A stretch of 64,000 nucleotides of DNA, from positions 8,656,880-8,720,879 of the forward strand of contig CATQJL010000112.1 of the NCBI GenBank assembly GCA_958299035.1. The letters are read 5' to 3'. The translations under genes and the position numbers were made by a program. The notes beneath the pieces were generated by a model. That model made no database searches. It saw only the letters and a program-made list of their open reading frames with translations, and had not been told where the DNA came from. Origin of the DNA: Cylicocyclus nassatus (Eukaryota; Nematoda; Chromadorea; Rhabditida; Strongylidae). Below, piece by piece: positions 46,193 to 58,649 of this stretch (positions within the stretch are counted from its first letter, which is position 1; each line of letters starts with the position of its first letter).

Positions 46193-46794
46193 ATTTTGTG
46201 TGAGTATATTGCCAATATAATTATCGAAAAACTAACTAATCAAAACGAAGAAATCCAACATTTTATTCGCGCAAAGCCAGGCCAAGTACATGTAAAAAAC
46301 GGATTACTTTAATGTCTCATGGATAGGGCCTCGCCTTAGTTATCATATGGCAGTCTTTGGACTTGCCTGCCAGGATTTAGGGTACTTATGATGGAAAGAA
46401 AGGACTTGTCTTTTAAGCGAAAGGGGATCTGTGGGCGGACTTATCTGGGTCAAAAAAGCGGCGTTTTCTATAAGATTTTGGGTATTTTATTTAAAAAAAA
46501 AGAATCCCGTTGAACGCAAAACTGCAAAGATGTCTTTCGAAAGTGTAACTTATTGAGATAAATAATTTTGAACTCATTCAGTAATTATTGTCTCAAGAAG
46601 TGAATCGTCAAAAATGCGTATGGTTATTTTTAAACAGCTGAGATTATATAGATCTAGCACTTCTAAAATCGTATGAACTGTCAAATAAATATCAGAAAGT
46701 GCAATAAGAACTACGAATTCTATAAAAGACAAAAGTCATACCACAAACTAGAGAGCGCTGTCCGATACTAGGCGGCGGGACAAAGACGTAGATT

Positions 46795-46954
46795 TCAATG
46801 ACACGTGGCAATGACTGCATTCTTCGCATTATATATGAAAGCATAGCCAGGCGTGTTCCCTATGGAAAGTCATTGCTACCTTTAAGAACGGCACGTAGTT
46901 CGCGACACTGATGTAATGCAGCCACCCACACACTTCGATAAACTTGCTCATCAA
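46795..46954 (-). CDS. Exon pair of an unresolved small gene
   Basis: Exon 46954-46880 (acceptor CCCCTTTAG, donor GTAGCA) reads DEQVYRSVWVAALHQCRE then LRAVLK, and joins to 46814-46795, which ends VIATCH stop. A different phase across the same join also stays open (LMSKFIEVCGWLHYISV...), so the frame is not certain. Upstream coding may lie around 47200-47260, where ...AQATFH precedes a GTAAGT donor in the matching phase. It lies between prx-11 and the small protein at 46192. I recognise no family. Confidence 0.35.
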
Positions 46955-47472
46955 CTAAAGGGGAATCAGAGATTTATTCAGTGGAAAAAACAAAACAAAC
47001 AAGAATAACTCAAAGGCAAGGGCAATGCAAACTGCAAAAAAAATAAGACAAAGCGTTGCAGTTCTGCCAAACGTCTGCGCTACAGACAGCGATCAAGGTG
47101 TAATGGCAGATCTGAACGATATGATCAACTGATATCTATCAGTCAGAGACATCTGATAAAGCAAGGAAAGAAAAGCAACCATTCACACAGAGAACACTTA
47201 CTATGGAATGTTGCTTGGGCACAATAAAATAAAAAAGTGAAAAGCGAAGTAAGCATATCATGAGAAAAAAGTACAAAATTTACGACCAAATACGGAAGGC
47301 TCACCTATAGGGCAGGTTGATGAACTCTGATTGCAAATTTGTTCAGACCATAGCTGTAACAGTATTTTTTGTCAAAGACCACCGGGAAAAGATATAAAAG
47401 TCTAAGATTATCTTTGTACATATCTGGACGGAGAGAAATGACAAATGAAAGAATATCATATGCAATAAATTC

Positions 47473-48084
47473 TCAGAACATCTTATAAAGACCTATCAGA
47501 GATGCAATCAAAGAGAATGTAGCACTTTGCGTGGGTGAAAGTTTTCCAGACCAAAGAATTTTTTGTGGAAGCGAGTTCACACCGACCATGAAGTCGCTGG
47601 CAAGACCCACAAGTGTAATAATGTCCTCGTTGGCCTTTTCCAAACCTTTCTTCGATATTAGTCGTATTTGGCGAATTATTCCAGCGACCAACGCGGTGAT
47701 CCAAAGGTAGAGACACCATCGGAATAATCTAGCGGTGTCTAGGGCGACAATTCTCGCATCTGACAACCAGGCGAATAGTTCGACGAAGCCATAGACAGTA
47801 TAGACGCCTGTGACGGTGGCAGTACAAGCATAATCGACGGGATCAGAAGGTGTAGTATTCAGAAGTTGCTGGCAAGCTTTGATCATAGAAGGATGATTGA
47901 ACTGTCGTAATACCATTCGAGCTGCAGAGCATTGCTTAGCGAGGGCTAGCAGAGCCTCCTTCTTCGGTGACGATTGGGCTTTTAACGATAGTAGAAATGA
48001 AAGAGTTCGAACAAATTTATCGCGTCCACTATAGCTGCTAAGCACTTTGTTCACATTGTCGAGATTCTCTTGGAGTTGAGACAT
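47473..48084 (-). CDS. prx-11: Peroxisomal membrane protein 11 (PEX11)
   Basis: A single 203-aa frame, MSQLQENLDNVNKVLSSYSG... with RDKFVRTLSFLLSL, reads as PEX11: the N-terminal amphipathic region that remodels membranes, then ARLFRWCLYLWITALVAGII as a membrane segment, a GLASDFMVGVNSLPQKILW block, and a second hydrophobic stretch TFSLIASLIGLYKMF at the C-terminus. The family promotes peroxisome elongation and division. Length is close to the animal PEX11C type. It starts about 400 bp downstream of the eif-6 stop on the same strand, with a possible trans-splice acceptor (GTCTTCAG) near 48122. Confidence 0.85.
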   Translation of the reverse strand: MSQLQENLDNVNKVLSSYSGRDKFVRTLSFLLSLKAQSSPKKEALLALAKQCSAARMVLRQFNHPSMIKACQQLLNTTPSDPVDYACTATVTGVYTVYGFVELFAWLSDARIVALDTARLFRWCLYLWITALVAGIIRQIRLISKKGLEKANEDIITLVGLASDFMVGVNSLPQKILWSGKLSPTQSATFSLIASLIGLYKMF

Positions 48085-48489
48085 TTTCAGAAGTCAGATG
48101 GAAAAAAATAGTAGTTGAGGTGCTGAAGACGCGTCAACCCAATATGTTCCGCATCAGCAGAGACAAAACTACAGCGTAGTCGATCGAGGGCAATTCTTAT
48201 CGATCGTTCAACATACAAAAATGCTAACAACGGAGATAAGGGTTTCAAGTGACGCAAAGAGTAACATAGCTCAAATTAGATGTCATTTTTCTTCTGATAC
48301 GTTTTTGGATAAAGTTGAGCATCTGATCTACAACTCTTTTCAAATTTGGTAAACTAAGTCCGAAACTACGCGAAAATCATATATTTACAAAAGGTCGTAG
48401 CTCCATTTATTGATAGTATTAAACAAGATCTCTCATCACGACAATGTAACAAAGAAAACAGCAAACAATAACACAATACAACAACAAAT

Positions 48490-51353
48490 TTACAACAGAC
48501 TTTCAATAAGAGTATCTCTGAGTTGTGTACTGATTGCAGCTGGCTGACCGTGATCGCCAAGCTTGAAAATTGACTCAACAACTGATAATTCCGTGGATGT
48601 GGTGTCCAGACCTAAAAATTTGAATCAAAATGAAGAATGAGGAACTACCAAAAATCAGCCCTTCTAAGTGTCAGTAAAACTGTGTAGATAAATTTTGAAC
48701 AAAAATGAAAATAATAGGTTGGCCCGAAAGTTTCTCCGCACCATTTTCAAAAATTCATAACTTCTCATTTTTCCAACCGATTTGACTGCTTTTATTTTTG
48801 TATGAAAGAGCAAGTCATGCTCTTTATAACGACATCTTAGCTGCTTACTAATGATCATCTGTTGCATGAATAGGAGCGATAGAAGAAAATTAGTCAAAAT
48901 CCGAATTTTTGTGTAGGGTCATGAAAATTCTGAGACTTGCAACAAAAATTGGCAGTCAGTATCATAGTTTCTGTTACCTGCTCTTTCTAACTGCGCAAAG
49001 TTTGCGCTGATTGGGCGTCTCTGTGAAAAGTTATGATTTTCCAGCAAGCAATACAAAAGGGCGAATTTGATTTATTTTGGCATTTTTCAGGAAAATCGTA
49101 ACTTTTCATAGACACGCTCAATCAGCGCAGAGGCGCTCAATCAGCGCAAGCTTTGCACTGTTAGAGAGAGCTGGTGGAACCTACAATACCGATTGCTCCG
49201 ATTGTTGCAAGTTTCCGATTATTTATGACCCTACACAGAAAATTCGAATTTTCACTAATTTTCTTCTATCGCTCCTATCTATGCAATAGATGATCCCTAG
49301 TAAGCAGCTAAGACGTCTTTATAAAGAGCATGACTTACTCTTTCATACAAAAATAAAGCAGTCAAATCGGTTGGAAAAATCAGAAGTTATGAATTTTAGA
49401 AAATGGTGCGAAGAGCTTTCGGGCCAACCTAATATTTTGGATTAAACTACAATTTCATCAACAAAAATAGCACAATGGACCCAAAATCAATCGGCAACGT
49501 GCGGCAGAAGTAAAGCAAGAAAAAACCACTCAATCGTGAACAAAAAACCGAGACAGGCCCGAGTCTAGTAGTTTTTTTTCGAACGTTCATAAACTTTACA
49601 ACTCACCGCAAAAAGCGACCCAATCATTCACACACATTCCAGCTCCAATCAACTCGGAGCCGCGATTCACTGTACCAGCAACGACTGGCACTTGCAACAA
49701 GGCAGCTAGCTCTCGTTGAGTTTCTGGGGGAGTGCGTGCCGCTACCAAGCACCCTTGCGAAGAAAGAGCGGAGTATGATCCCACCTAGAAAAAAGTGGTT
49801 CAAAAAAGTCTTGGTTTCTAGTCAATGGGTGCTATTAAGGTTGCCGATAAAATTAAGAGCAAGCGTCCAACGTGACTAATGCAAACATACTGTGGGCATC
49901 AAAGAACACTTACAATCGGCACAGAGGAAGGAGAAGTTAATTTCACAACAGCATAAAATCGGAAAATAGCTGCAAAAAACATACAAAGAAAAACATGAGA
50001 GGTGTATGGATATTAGAAGAAGTGATGATGACGGATGCTAGACCGAAACATGATATCGAATTTTGACCGGAGTAAGCCGGATTATGAGCATTTTTACAGT
50101 AACCAAAAAGCTGGTTAGACGATAACGGTTAGAAGATAACGTGGAAGGATTTTCAACAGATATTCACTTACAAACTTGAATGCATGCAAGATTCACATTA
50201 CAGTGGCGACATATTAAAATGTATGTAATTGAGAACTCACGAGAGCATTTTGTCCAAGACTAACACGAAAGACTTCGACCTTGAGCGTATCGACAAGAGC
50301 CTCCTCTGTTTCTTGACTAATTTCTGCGTGCACTATTGCTACGTGATCATTGCATGCAATGACATTTCCAAGGGCAGAAAGCCGTTCATCAACCCGTCGC
50401 ACCCTTACCTAAAAAATAAATTGTCAGGATCAATTTCGGGCTACATACTGAACTACACTAGTTTAAAAGCCTCTTGGCTTGGAAGTTATTCCCTAGTCCA
50501 AATAACGAGGAGCACAAAAGAAAAGGCCAAAAAATAGACAAGAGACCTTGATGCCTACAAAAATACAAACCGCACAAATGCAATCCTCCTAAAAGGCAAT
50601 TCAGTAGATGTACTTTATCTACACCCCACCCAAAACTGCCTTGCGAGAGCAGTTAGACGATGGCGATACACACTATGGCAGTGTCCGGAAGTCCAGCGCC
50701 GTGCCAGATTTACACGGGTCCACTGTACTGGTCGATCAGCGTTTTGGCACGGTGTTGGAATGGCGCTGGCACTGGCAGTTCTGGACACATCCCGTATTTC
50801 ATTGAGGAATATTGTATTTTTTACCCCTAGAACTAAATTGTCATAACTTGACATTCGGGTTTTGAGATGCAGGCCTATATCAACTTCAAAATTATGAGGC
50901 TGAGAGGACAGTTAAATGGATACAGATTAAGAACGGGATACATCACAAAGAGCAGGATTTCAAACCAAACCTCGTCTGGTAGTGAGTTCCTCAGATGCTG
51001 CAACTCTTGGTCGGTGGTACCATTCGGCACTAGCAAACCATGACGGTTTCCTAAATAAGGACATACTGCACTGTGAACAATCCCCTGCTGATGTTCACTT
51101 ACCCACAGTGACCCGACCAACAATACGAGTAGACGAAATTGATGAATGAACAACAGGGATAACATCTGCCAATTCAGCCTCTACTGTGCTGGAAAGTTCA
51201 GGATTACTTAGTACATATACTTTTCGAAGCTTGAAGAGATGCATACCTGTAGAAATTCTGTGTGCCGCCGATGCCGACAAGGCAATAACTGTTTGTTAAA
51301 GTGCAAAATACTCCTACATCATTGCTCCCCTCATAGTCAACGCGAAGTGCCAT
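48490..51353 (-). CDS. eif-6: Eukaryotic translation initiation factor 6
   Basis: Six minus-strand exons (51353-51247, 51188-51103, 51050-50971, 50408-50241, 49784-49607, 48611-48490) encode 246 aa, the family length. It reads [55 protein letters not shown] and [17 protein letters not shown], the repeats of the five-blade propeller. eIF6 binds the 60S subunit, prevents premature joining to 40S and is needed for 60S biogenesis in the nucleolus. The last intron carries a 713-bp TA-flanked hairpin. The gene is divergent from AATF with about 420 bp between starts. Confidence 0.95.
48717..49429. mobile_element. Mariner-type foldback element in eif-6 intron 5
   Basis: GGTTGGCCCGAAAGTTTCTC begins the left arm and GGTTGGCCCGAAAGCTCTTC the right arm read inward, with TA on both sides (48715-48716 and 49430-49431). 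The arms of about 240 bp share TTCATAACTTCT-ATTTTTCC, AACCGATTTGACTGCTTT and GATCATCTATTGCAT-type blocks. The centre contains a second nested inverted part (GCGCAAAGTTTGCGCTGA and kin). No transposase was seen. Confidence 0.75.
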
Positions 51354-51364
51354 AATTTACAAGT

Positions 51365-51366
51365 CT
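51365..51366 (-). promoter_or_regulatory. Spliced-leader acceptor candidate, eif-6
   Basis: Minus-strand GAGATCATTTCAG, then an 11-nt leader before the ATG. Confidence 0.45.
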
Positions 51367-51773
51367 GAAATGATCTCTAATGATCAGTAAAACGAATACT
51401 GACGAGTAGATGCAACAGATATCAAAGTCAACAATATAGGAAAATGACTCCCGGTCAATCAGTGAACCAGCTCATCATCGAATTGGTCTTTGCATACCTT
51501 CTATGTTGCTTATAAACCTTACTAGAAACGCTTTGACCATCTCATGAAAGATTTAACCACGCCTCGCAAATCTTGTGCAATTTTTATTCACTGACGAATT
51601 TATAGCGTACGCGGTAAGCAGCGAGCTTGCAAAGATCACATGATGGCAGGTTGTCAGGATCAATCTCATCAATCTCGAAAAGTTCTTGATTTTCTTGAGT
51701 TTTCTTTCTGTCTTCATTCTTTCTACCTCAGAGACTACGCCTCTACAACACTTATTTATGAGTTTCTCTTTTT
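51367..51773. promoter_or_regulatory. Shared region between divergent eif-6 and AATF
   Basis: About 400 bp separate the two start codons and no exon or repeat was seen in it, so it probably holds both promoters. No TATA or other element was confidently identified. Confidence 0.4.
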
Positions 51774-51775
51774 AG
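51774..51775 (+). promoter_or_regulatory. Spliced-leader acceptor candidate, AATF
   Basis: GTTTCTCTTTTTAG lies directly against the start codon at 51776, a typical SL1 acceptor arrangement. Confidence 0.55.
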
Positions 51776-54585
51776 ATGTCTTTTTTAAAAGACATAGAAA
51801 AACTGGCGCAGCCTGTTTTTCAACTTCCAGATTTGGAGGATGAAGATGTTGATGGTAAGCATACACAGAATTCAAAATTCGGCAGAGTATATTAATTTAT
51901 AGGCACATCATCAAAAGCAGTTTCGAAGACCAAATTCGAGGATGACAATGGCGTGTCAAATTTGAGGAGGAGAGTGATAGCCTTAGATGTTGACGACAGC
52001 TCGAAATATGGTGGAACGAAGGTATTTTGTCAAATTATAGCAGGGCTTCGCAACTGATTCACTTTCAGGTTTCACGGAATGAAATTTTTGATGATTTCTC
52101 TGGTATGACGGGTCTTGCTGATCATCCTACTTTAGAAAACGGAGATGATGATCATACTGATGCAGAAGATGAGGCTGCTGTTGAGGGTGATTCTGGTGAT
52201 TGACCAGAATTGCAATCCGCTAATATTCAAAGAGACTCTATTAAGGCGAAGACGAAATAAATGGCGTTGGAAGCAGTGATGATCGGGGCGGTGAAGATGA
52301 ATCTGGAGACGAAGCCACTCCTACCACCTCTGTATGTTTATCTCTCTTTCAAATATAGATTTTCTTCATTCATCATTTATGGGACAGGTGGACGGAGAAA
52401 GCGAAGAAATCGAAAGCGAAAGTGAAGCTGAAGATGAGGAACAGCACGAAGAGCAAGCCGATGACGATGCGAAGGCAGTGTCCATGCAAGACCTAATGAA
52501 GAAAGTTGATCAAGATAAGCAAAAGCGAAAAGGTTTGACAGTAGCATACCTCTCATCAGCTGATCTGAAGTCTTTGTTCTGTAGGAGAATCTGTTCGTGC
52601 TCAATCTGAGATATGGGAGCAGTTACTCTACGTGAAGATAAAACTGCATGCTGCTTTGACTGCGTTTAATCAGCTGCCACGTGGACAGCTAGCCAAAGAT
52701 CTTCTCAAGGAAGCGGATGAAGAAACTGCGAACAACCTCAAGCAGGGTATATTCCACATTCATTTGAACCTCATCTTTTTATTTGCTGTTGTTCGTGCTG
52801 CACTTTTCAGCTCAAAAGAATGCGTTGAAATTGGTATCTGGGTTACTAGAAGCCGAGAATCTTCTGTTATCTTTGTCTTCCTTCACACAGGCTATGAATG
52901 GAGGAGGAGGTAAGTTTTCTTCTTTAGCTGTTCTTTCTTTCTATATCCATACATCACGTTATTGCGTAGGAGCAGCGGATTCTGATGATGAAGAGATTGA
53001 GAGCAGCGAGGACGAAAAAAGTGACGATAGCGTCGCTGAAGCTAGGTTTGTTTGTACATATCCACAAGAAATTTATCTCTTTGAAATTTTACTGGTTTTA
53101 AATATAGCGAGGACGACGAAGAAGAAGAGAATGGTAGTGTCAGCGCAGCTCAGGCTCACCCGGTCAACATTAAGTCGCTGAGCAAGCGGCTTTGCGAAAG
53201 CGAGGAGAAATTTACAAAGTTCAGGTGTGTCTTTTTCCTTTTTTGGGTTGTGCTGATCGTTGGCTTTTTGGTCACGTTACTACCTAATATTTTTAGAAAT
53301 ATGATGATATATAATTCTAATTCGGCTTCAGACCACATTTACAATTTTTTTTTCTGTTGCTTTATTTTTGTAATAACGTATCCGCTTTGAACACAGTTGA
53401 TTCTTTCGTGGTAGCATATTTTGGATCTGTTCAATTGTGTCACTGTACTACTATCTCTCGTCTAACTTTGACATTGATATCGATTACATCAACTTCTGTA
53501 TAGTCGAAAGAAGAAGCTCAAAAGATTTGTGATTGGCTAGGTGCAAATTTCAGGAACGCTACTCTGGCCAAATGGGACGAGCGTACCAAGTTGATTTCAT
53601 CTCGTCGTACAAAGAATGCCAACAGTGATTTCTCCGCTTTTGAAAAGGAGAATATCGTGGCACAAATTGAGAAGGTACGTCATTTTCATCTCCATGGATT
53701 TGTGTCTCTTGCCATTGATACAACACACCTCATATCAGCGATATGAGGTGCACCTCTGTGGTGCACATATGATCGCTGATATCCTTCTACTTGTGTGTTT
53801 GTAATTTTTGTATACAAATTGGTAGTTTAAGACTTGTAAAATCTGAGCTAGAAGACGTATTGAACACAATTGTAGAACTTCAAATAAGCGTTCAGATCTG
53901 CTCGGACAGGCCTCGTGTTCTGAAAAGGTCGCGCACGAAGAAATCTGACGTTGAGCGTATTGGAGGCAACGTGGAGGTGATCTTTGCTATTTTGTGATCC
54001 ATTATAATCGTCCACGATTTTCTTTATCACATTCCTCGAGGTAAATCTATTTGGAGAAGTTGATCGTTTATGTATCCTTTTCAGGCGGAAGAAGATGAGG
54101 AGATTTATGACGATGACGATTTTTACCAAGTTCTTTTGAAAGAACTGATAGACAAGAAAACAAGCAACACACAAGACCCGGTCGCTATGACCAGGTAAGT
54201 CGCTTGTTAACAATTATGGGACGAAATGTTTGCGAAGTGTGATCGGTTGAATTTATAGGCATTACATCGAAATGCAGAAGTTAAAGAGTAAACGCTCGAA
54301 GAAGAAGTACGTTGATCATCGTGCTTCGAAGGATAGAAAAATCAAGTGAGTATTTTCATTGAGAATCATTACGTCATATCCACACATTCATCAACATGGA
54401 ATTATCTCAGATGAGGACCTTTTTTGTGGAAAGTGAACTAAATTTCTGATGAGGTTTTTTTTATCAATTTTTGCCTTAGGTATCTCCCAATACCGAAACT
54501 GGTAAACTTCCACCCTGCTATGCCGGAAATGGTACAATGGAGTCATGAGTCACGGAATGAGCTGTTCAAATCTCTTTTCTCTTGA
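51776..54585 (+). CDS. AATF/Che-1 (Bfr2/Traube) homologue, rRNA processing factor
   Basis: Fourteen exons: 51776-51854, 51903-52021, 52069-52195, 52246-52331, 52388-52532, 52585-52746, 52811-52909, 52970-53045, 53108-53224, 53554-53674, 53896-53976, 54085-54194, 54259-54345, 54480-54585. All phases close to 504 aa. The N-terminus (MSFLKDIEKLAQPVFQLPD) leads into long Asp/Glu/Ser tracts, then the AATF helical region (SEIWEQLLYVKIKLHAALTA, FNQLPRGQLAKDLLKEA), SSRRTKNANSDFSAFEKENI, and the C-terminal TRAUB domain (DFYQVLLKELIDKKTSN, KSKRSKKKYVDHRASKDRKI). By family it acts in nucleolar small-subunit processome work and in transcription and survival control. Exon 11 was placed by alignment to the human pattern, with a TTCAG acceptor at 53895. 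Confidence 0.85.
53732..53782 (+). repeat. Short hairpin in AATF intron 10
   Basis: ATATCAGCGATATGAGGTGC at the left pairs with GTGCACATATGATCGCTGATAT across a 5-nt loop with one bulged region. It is about 51 bp long. It could be a minimal foldback repeat or a structured RNA; the loop is shorter than in most miRNA precursors. Confidence 0.4.
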
Positions 54586-56055
54586 GAACACACTAATCCT
54601 CTGTTGTTACTCTGACTGTTGTCTGTTTTTATTGTTACTGAGATTTAAAAAAATTCATAGTAAATATATATTCGGCGATCTAGTACAATATCCTGTGCTT
54701 AGACGATGAATATGGCATAATAAATGAAGATGTGGTAGTATTAGATCCATCAATTACTGAGGAAAGTGTTTTGAAGAACACAAGACTTTGGAAGGGAAGA
54801 GTTATGGGCAATATATGCAACAATAAACTTTCTACGCAATGATCAATGAGTGAACGACAAAAGAGACATATGTAGATACAGAGGAACCAATGAGTGGATG
54901 GTCAATCACATACATTTATAGTTTGGAACTGAATTAAAACTCTAGAAAAAAAAACAACGAACGTCTAATAATAACTAGAAAAGCTACCGTCATTATTGCC
55001 CGTAAAAAAACCGTATCACATAAGGCTTGCTATGATGTTTTGAAGCACACAAGCACTAGATGTTATTTTATATCCGGCCGGCCAGCTCATTCTTGTAAAC
55101 ATAGGAGCAGACCTGAAAACTAGTGTATATAACTCCTGGAAGGAAATTGAAAAAAAAACTTAAGTTCTTCTGATAGCAGTGAATTTATCTACCACCTAGA
55201 GATACTCTAATTCATTAAGTGGGAACGGCGGCGGTGCAGGAGGAACCAGAGCCCTTGACCCCTGTATTATCCAAGAAGGAAAGGGGAGGAGCTGGCTGCG
55301 TGCCAAGAAGGATCTGGCAACCTTCCAAGCTCCGCCCACTGCTCTGAGTCTGGGTCTTGCCTTTTTTGCTCAGGAATTCCTTGATGGAAAAGGCTAGTTC
55401 AAAAGACCTGGGGTGGAGATACAAGGAAGGGAAAACCAAATTTGTGACCAGTTTTGAAAGACGAGTCTTTAAAATGGACTTTTGTATGAATTCACATCAA
55501 TGCAATTCAGCATTCTTTTGAAGATTGAAAATTGATGAACAATTTTTATTAGAGTCCCGGCTCGATTTCAAATTTTTTATGAACCCCTCTTTGGCGAACA
55601 TTCTAATTTCTACTCCAATACCTGAATGGCTTTGCGAAAAAGTTACTAACATTGATTTTATCCTGAGATAATTTTCTCAATATTTTACGATAGTCACTGC
55701 GTTAGTTGCATTTGCGCTAATCGATAGCCGATTAGTTGACCTTTGCAGGATCAAGCCAGTCGTCTGATGAGCCAAGAGAGTCATGACTCAAGTGAAAACT
55801 TTTTTATTAACTCCATCAAATGTTTTACTCGGAGGTGGGAGGGAAAGATTGGGAAAAATTTGCTAGAAAAACGTTGAAAAGTCGTGTTTTGCAAAGAAAC
55901 TTGCGAAAATAGATAGATGCTAAACTATTAACCAAAAATGTTCGAGTTGCAAAATCAGACTTGGCCAAAAAGCTGCAAAAAGCAGGCAAGTCACCAACAC
56001 TTGTCTGTTATAACAGTTACAGTAGTTTTCATTGGTTTTCCCCTATTTATAACTA
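54586..56055. other. Intergenic region, repeat fragment at 55215-55345
   Basis: No gene was found. The block 55215-55345 (CGGCGGTGCAGGAGGAACCAGAG, TTGACCCCTGTATTATCCAAG, AAGGAAAGGGGAGGAGC) is repeated in inverse orientation at 57560-57680 (TTCCTCCTGCACCACC, TTGGATACAGGGGTCAAGG, CTTCCCCATTCCCTC), so both belong to one dispersed repeat. The ORFs here overlap these copies. Confidence 0.45.
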
Positions 56056-56059
56056 GCTG

Positions 56060-57010
56060 GCTTACCCGGCTCCGCCGTATCCGGACCAAACTTGGCACAC
56101 ATACACTTCGGGCCCCGGCGCGTGTCACAGTCCACTTTTCGTTATCGATCGATGTCGATTTTACCGATTTTTATCGATTTTTTCGCAGAGTTCACCTACA
56201 GGGCTAGGAGTTGGCACAGGGGGGGAAGTGAGCATGGGGATTCCGAATACAATATTAGTTTTCAGAATTATCGGTTACTTTTATTGATTTTATCGATTTT
56301 TTGTAAATTTTGACATGCGAGGCTGGGATTTTGCACAGGGGGGTAATCGAGCATGCTGATTACGAACACAATATTAGTTTTCAGGATCGTCCATTACTTT
56401 AATCGATTTTACCGATTTTTTTTGTAAAGTTTGACCTGCGGGGCTGGGAGTTTGCACAGGGGGGTAATCGAGCATGCAGATTACGAATACAATATTAGTT
56501 TTTGGAATTATCCATTACTTCTATCGATTTTATCGATTTTGCAAAATTTGAGCTAGGGGGCTGGAATTTGACACAGGGGGTAATCGAGCATGCTGATCAC
56601 CCCCTTGGGGATGATCAGCATGCTCGATTACCCCCCTGTGCCAACTCCCAGCCCCCTAGCTCAAACTTTGCAAAAAATCGATAAAATCGATAAAAGTAAT
56701 CGATAATCCTGAAAACCAATATTGTTTTCGGAATCCCCATGCTCGATTACCCCCCTGTGCCAACTCCCAGCCCCGTAGGTGCACTCAGCAAAAAAATCGA
56801 TAAAAATCGATAAAATCGATATCGATCGATGACGAAAAGTAGCCTATGACACCCGCCGGGGCCCAAAGTGTATGTGTGCCAAGTTTGGTCCGGATCGGTT
56901 CAGAAATGGAATTTTCTATTCGGAACATACGTACACACATACATACATACAGACAGACATACATACATACATACAAACAGACATTCAGCTTTATATATAA
57001 GATATATATT
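56060..57010. repeat. Inverted minisatellite element (118-bp units, ATCGAT-rich)
   Basis: The left half has four units of ~118 bp (starts near 56198, 56321, 56440 and 56558), each with GGCTGGGAGTTTGCACAGGG, GGTAATCGAGCATG, ACAATATTAGTTTTCAG and TTATCGATTTTATCGATTTT. At 56600-56605 the sequence turns and runs back as the inverted copy with two units. The outer parts of both arms share GTCCGGACCAAACTTGGCAC, ACACATACACTT-GGGCCCCGGCG. The right end continues into ACATACATAC microsatellite and TATATATAAG. A fragment of this end is at 14730-14850. Confidence 0.7.
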
Positions 57011-58620
57011 GTCCCAATTCTTCAATTTTATGGCTCGACAACTGCCAGCGGGATGAAGGTTGTCCAGGTTTGGTTCGCACTTCAAATCTGAGTTGTGAAG
57101 CTTTACGGAGCCTCCTCTCAGGCATAACGATGTTTACGTTTGCATTTTACGTCCTTTTTGGATTTGAGTATCCAAGATGTAGTTGTTCTTTTTGTTAGAG
57201 TTGTTTTTAAAATCACTTTAAAACTTCATTTTCGGCTTATGTTCTCCTGCTTTGAATCAATTTTTTGGTAATCTACCTTCTACGCTGTATCATTATCACA
57301 TCGGTTTTGAGCAAAATTAACCAACAATTGAATGGTAAAGGTGTTTTATATGAATCTTACAAAGATGACCGTTACTCTATACATTTATTAGGTTTATGAC
57401 ATGATGATACTACTTCTATTATCATCCCGGTACCTTAAAACCTGTTTTAGAATCCTTACTGTCCATTTCCCATGTTCCAATTCATAGTTCAACCTCTTAA
57501 CTCATCGAATTTGACCGATATCTGGTAGTACACCCACCATTCTTGCTCAACACACAATGGGAGCATCCCGTGGGCGGAGGGATGGGCGGAGCCTCCTCTG
57601 CCTTCCCCATTCCCTCTTGGATACAGGGGTCAAGGCTTTGGTTCCTCCTGCACCACCTCCAGTGGGAACAGCGTTCAAGAGGCGGGGTCAATTTTTTGTC
57701 GAAGTAAGAATGAGTGGAATGCAAATAACTGCGTTTTGTGAATTGCAGTTCACAGTGACGTTGGTAAACATGAAGTACTTTCCCCCGAAAGAACATGAGT
57801 TTGTCATAAGATAGGTATGTAAGCGAGTTCAGAAAATCTCATTTTCAACTTTTTAGAATGACTACCTGCTAGCTTGGAAGATTATCGCTAATCCACCCGA
57901 TTATTGACTACACCAGTTTTTTGATTTATGCACCAGTCACAGATAGAAACCATATATTTTCCTTGTACTATTTGGCCTATTGATTGTTAGATTGAGAGTT
58001 CTAATTAAAATCAAATTCAAAATAAAGGCATTCAAAAGGCATTACTCAAGAATATGTTCGGAGTGATTTGCTTAGAATAAAGTAAACTTGTCAGTCAACA
58101 TAGTGGAACTGATTTGATTCGGTTATCGCCGTCGCTCGCGCTCACTTCGCCTACGATCACTTTCACACTGTGATTTGATCGCCGCCTGCGCACGTGAATC
58201 AGCCAGTATTTCGATCAAACCCAATCGGGGAAAAATGATGGATCTTTAGTAATCTGCTAAATCCCCCGGTAATCGAAAAGTAAGCCATTGCAAGTAAAGA
58301 AAAATTCCACCAGAAAGAATGTCGAAATATGTTGAACACGAGTTTTCCGAAAAAAATGAGAGTGGTGATAATTCAGAGCAGGATTTAGCAAAAGATGCAT
58401 CGAGTCAAATTATGGTTTGATAATGCATGAGTTGGGCTGCGGTGCGATCCTGAGGCCTCTGAGTCGCGAGAAACCGCATATGATAGGCAGCTAAAGGGCG
58501 TCCGTAACCGTCGCAAGCTGCAGACTGTCTCCGTCTCCGTTAGCGGCAACTATTATACTCCCATAATTAATTTGGAAAGGATCTTGTCAACGCGGTTTTT
58601 TTCTTGCAACTCCGCTGTTG
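57011..58620. other. No gene seen
   Basis: Apart from the inverse copy of the 55.2-kb repeat at about 57548-57690, nothing with coding or RNA-gene character was found. Confidence 0.4.
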
Positions 58621-58649
58621 TAGGGGTAAATCATTAATTGATTGGTCTG

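Noticed and set aside
53848..54213. 121-codon minus-strand ORF
   Set aside because: It is the antisense shadow of AATF exons 11 and 12.
56785..57091. Cys/Tyr/Val-rich ORFs around the ACATACATAC tract
   Set aside because: They are translations of a tetranucleotide microsatellite.
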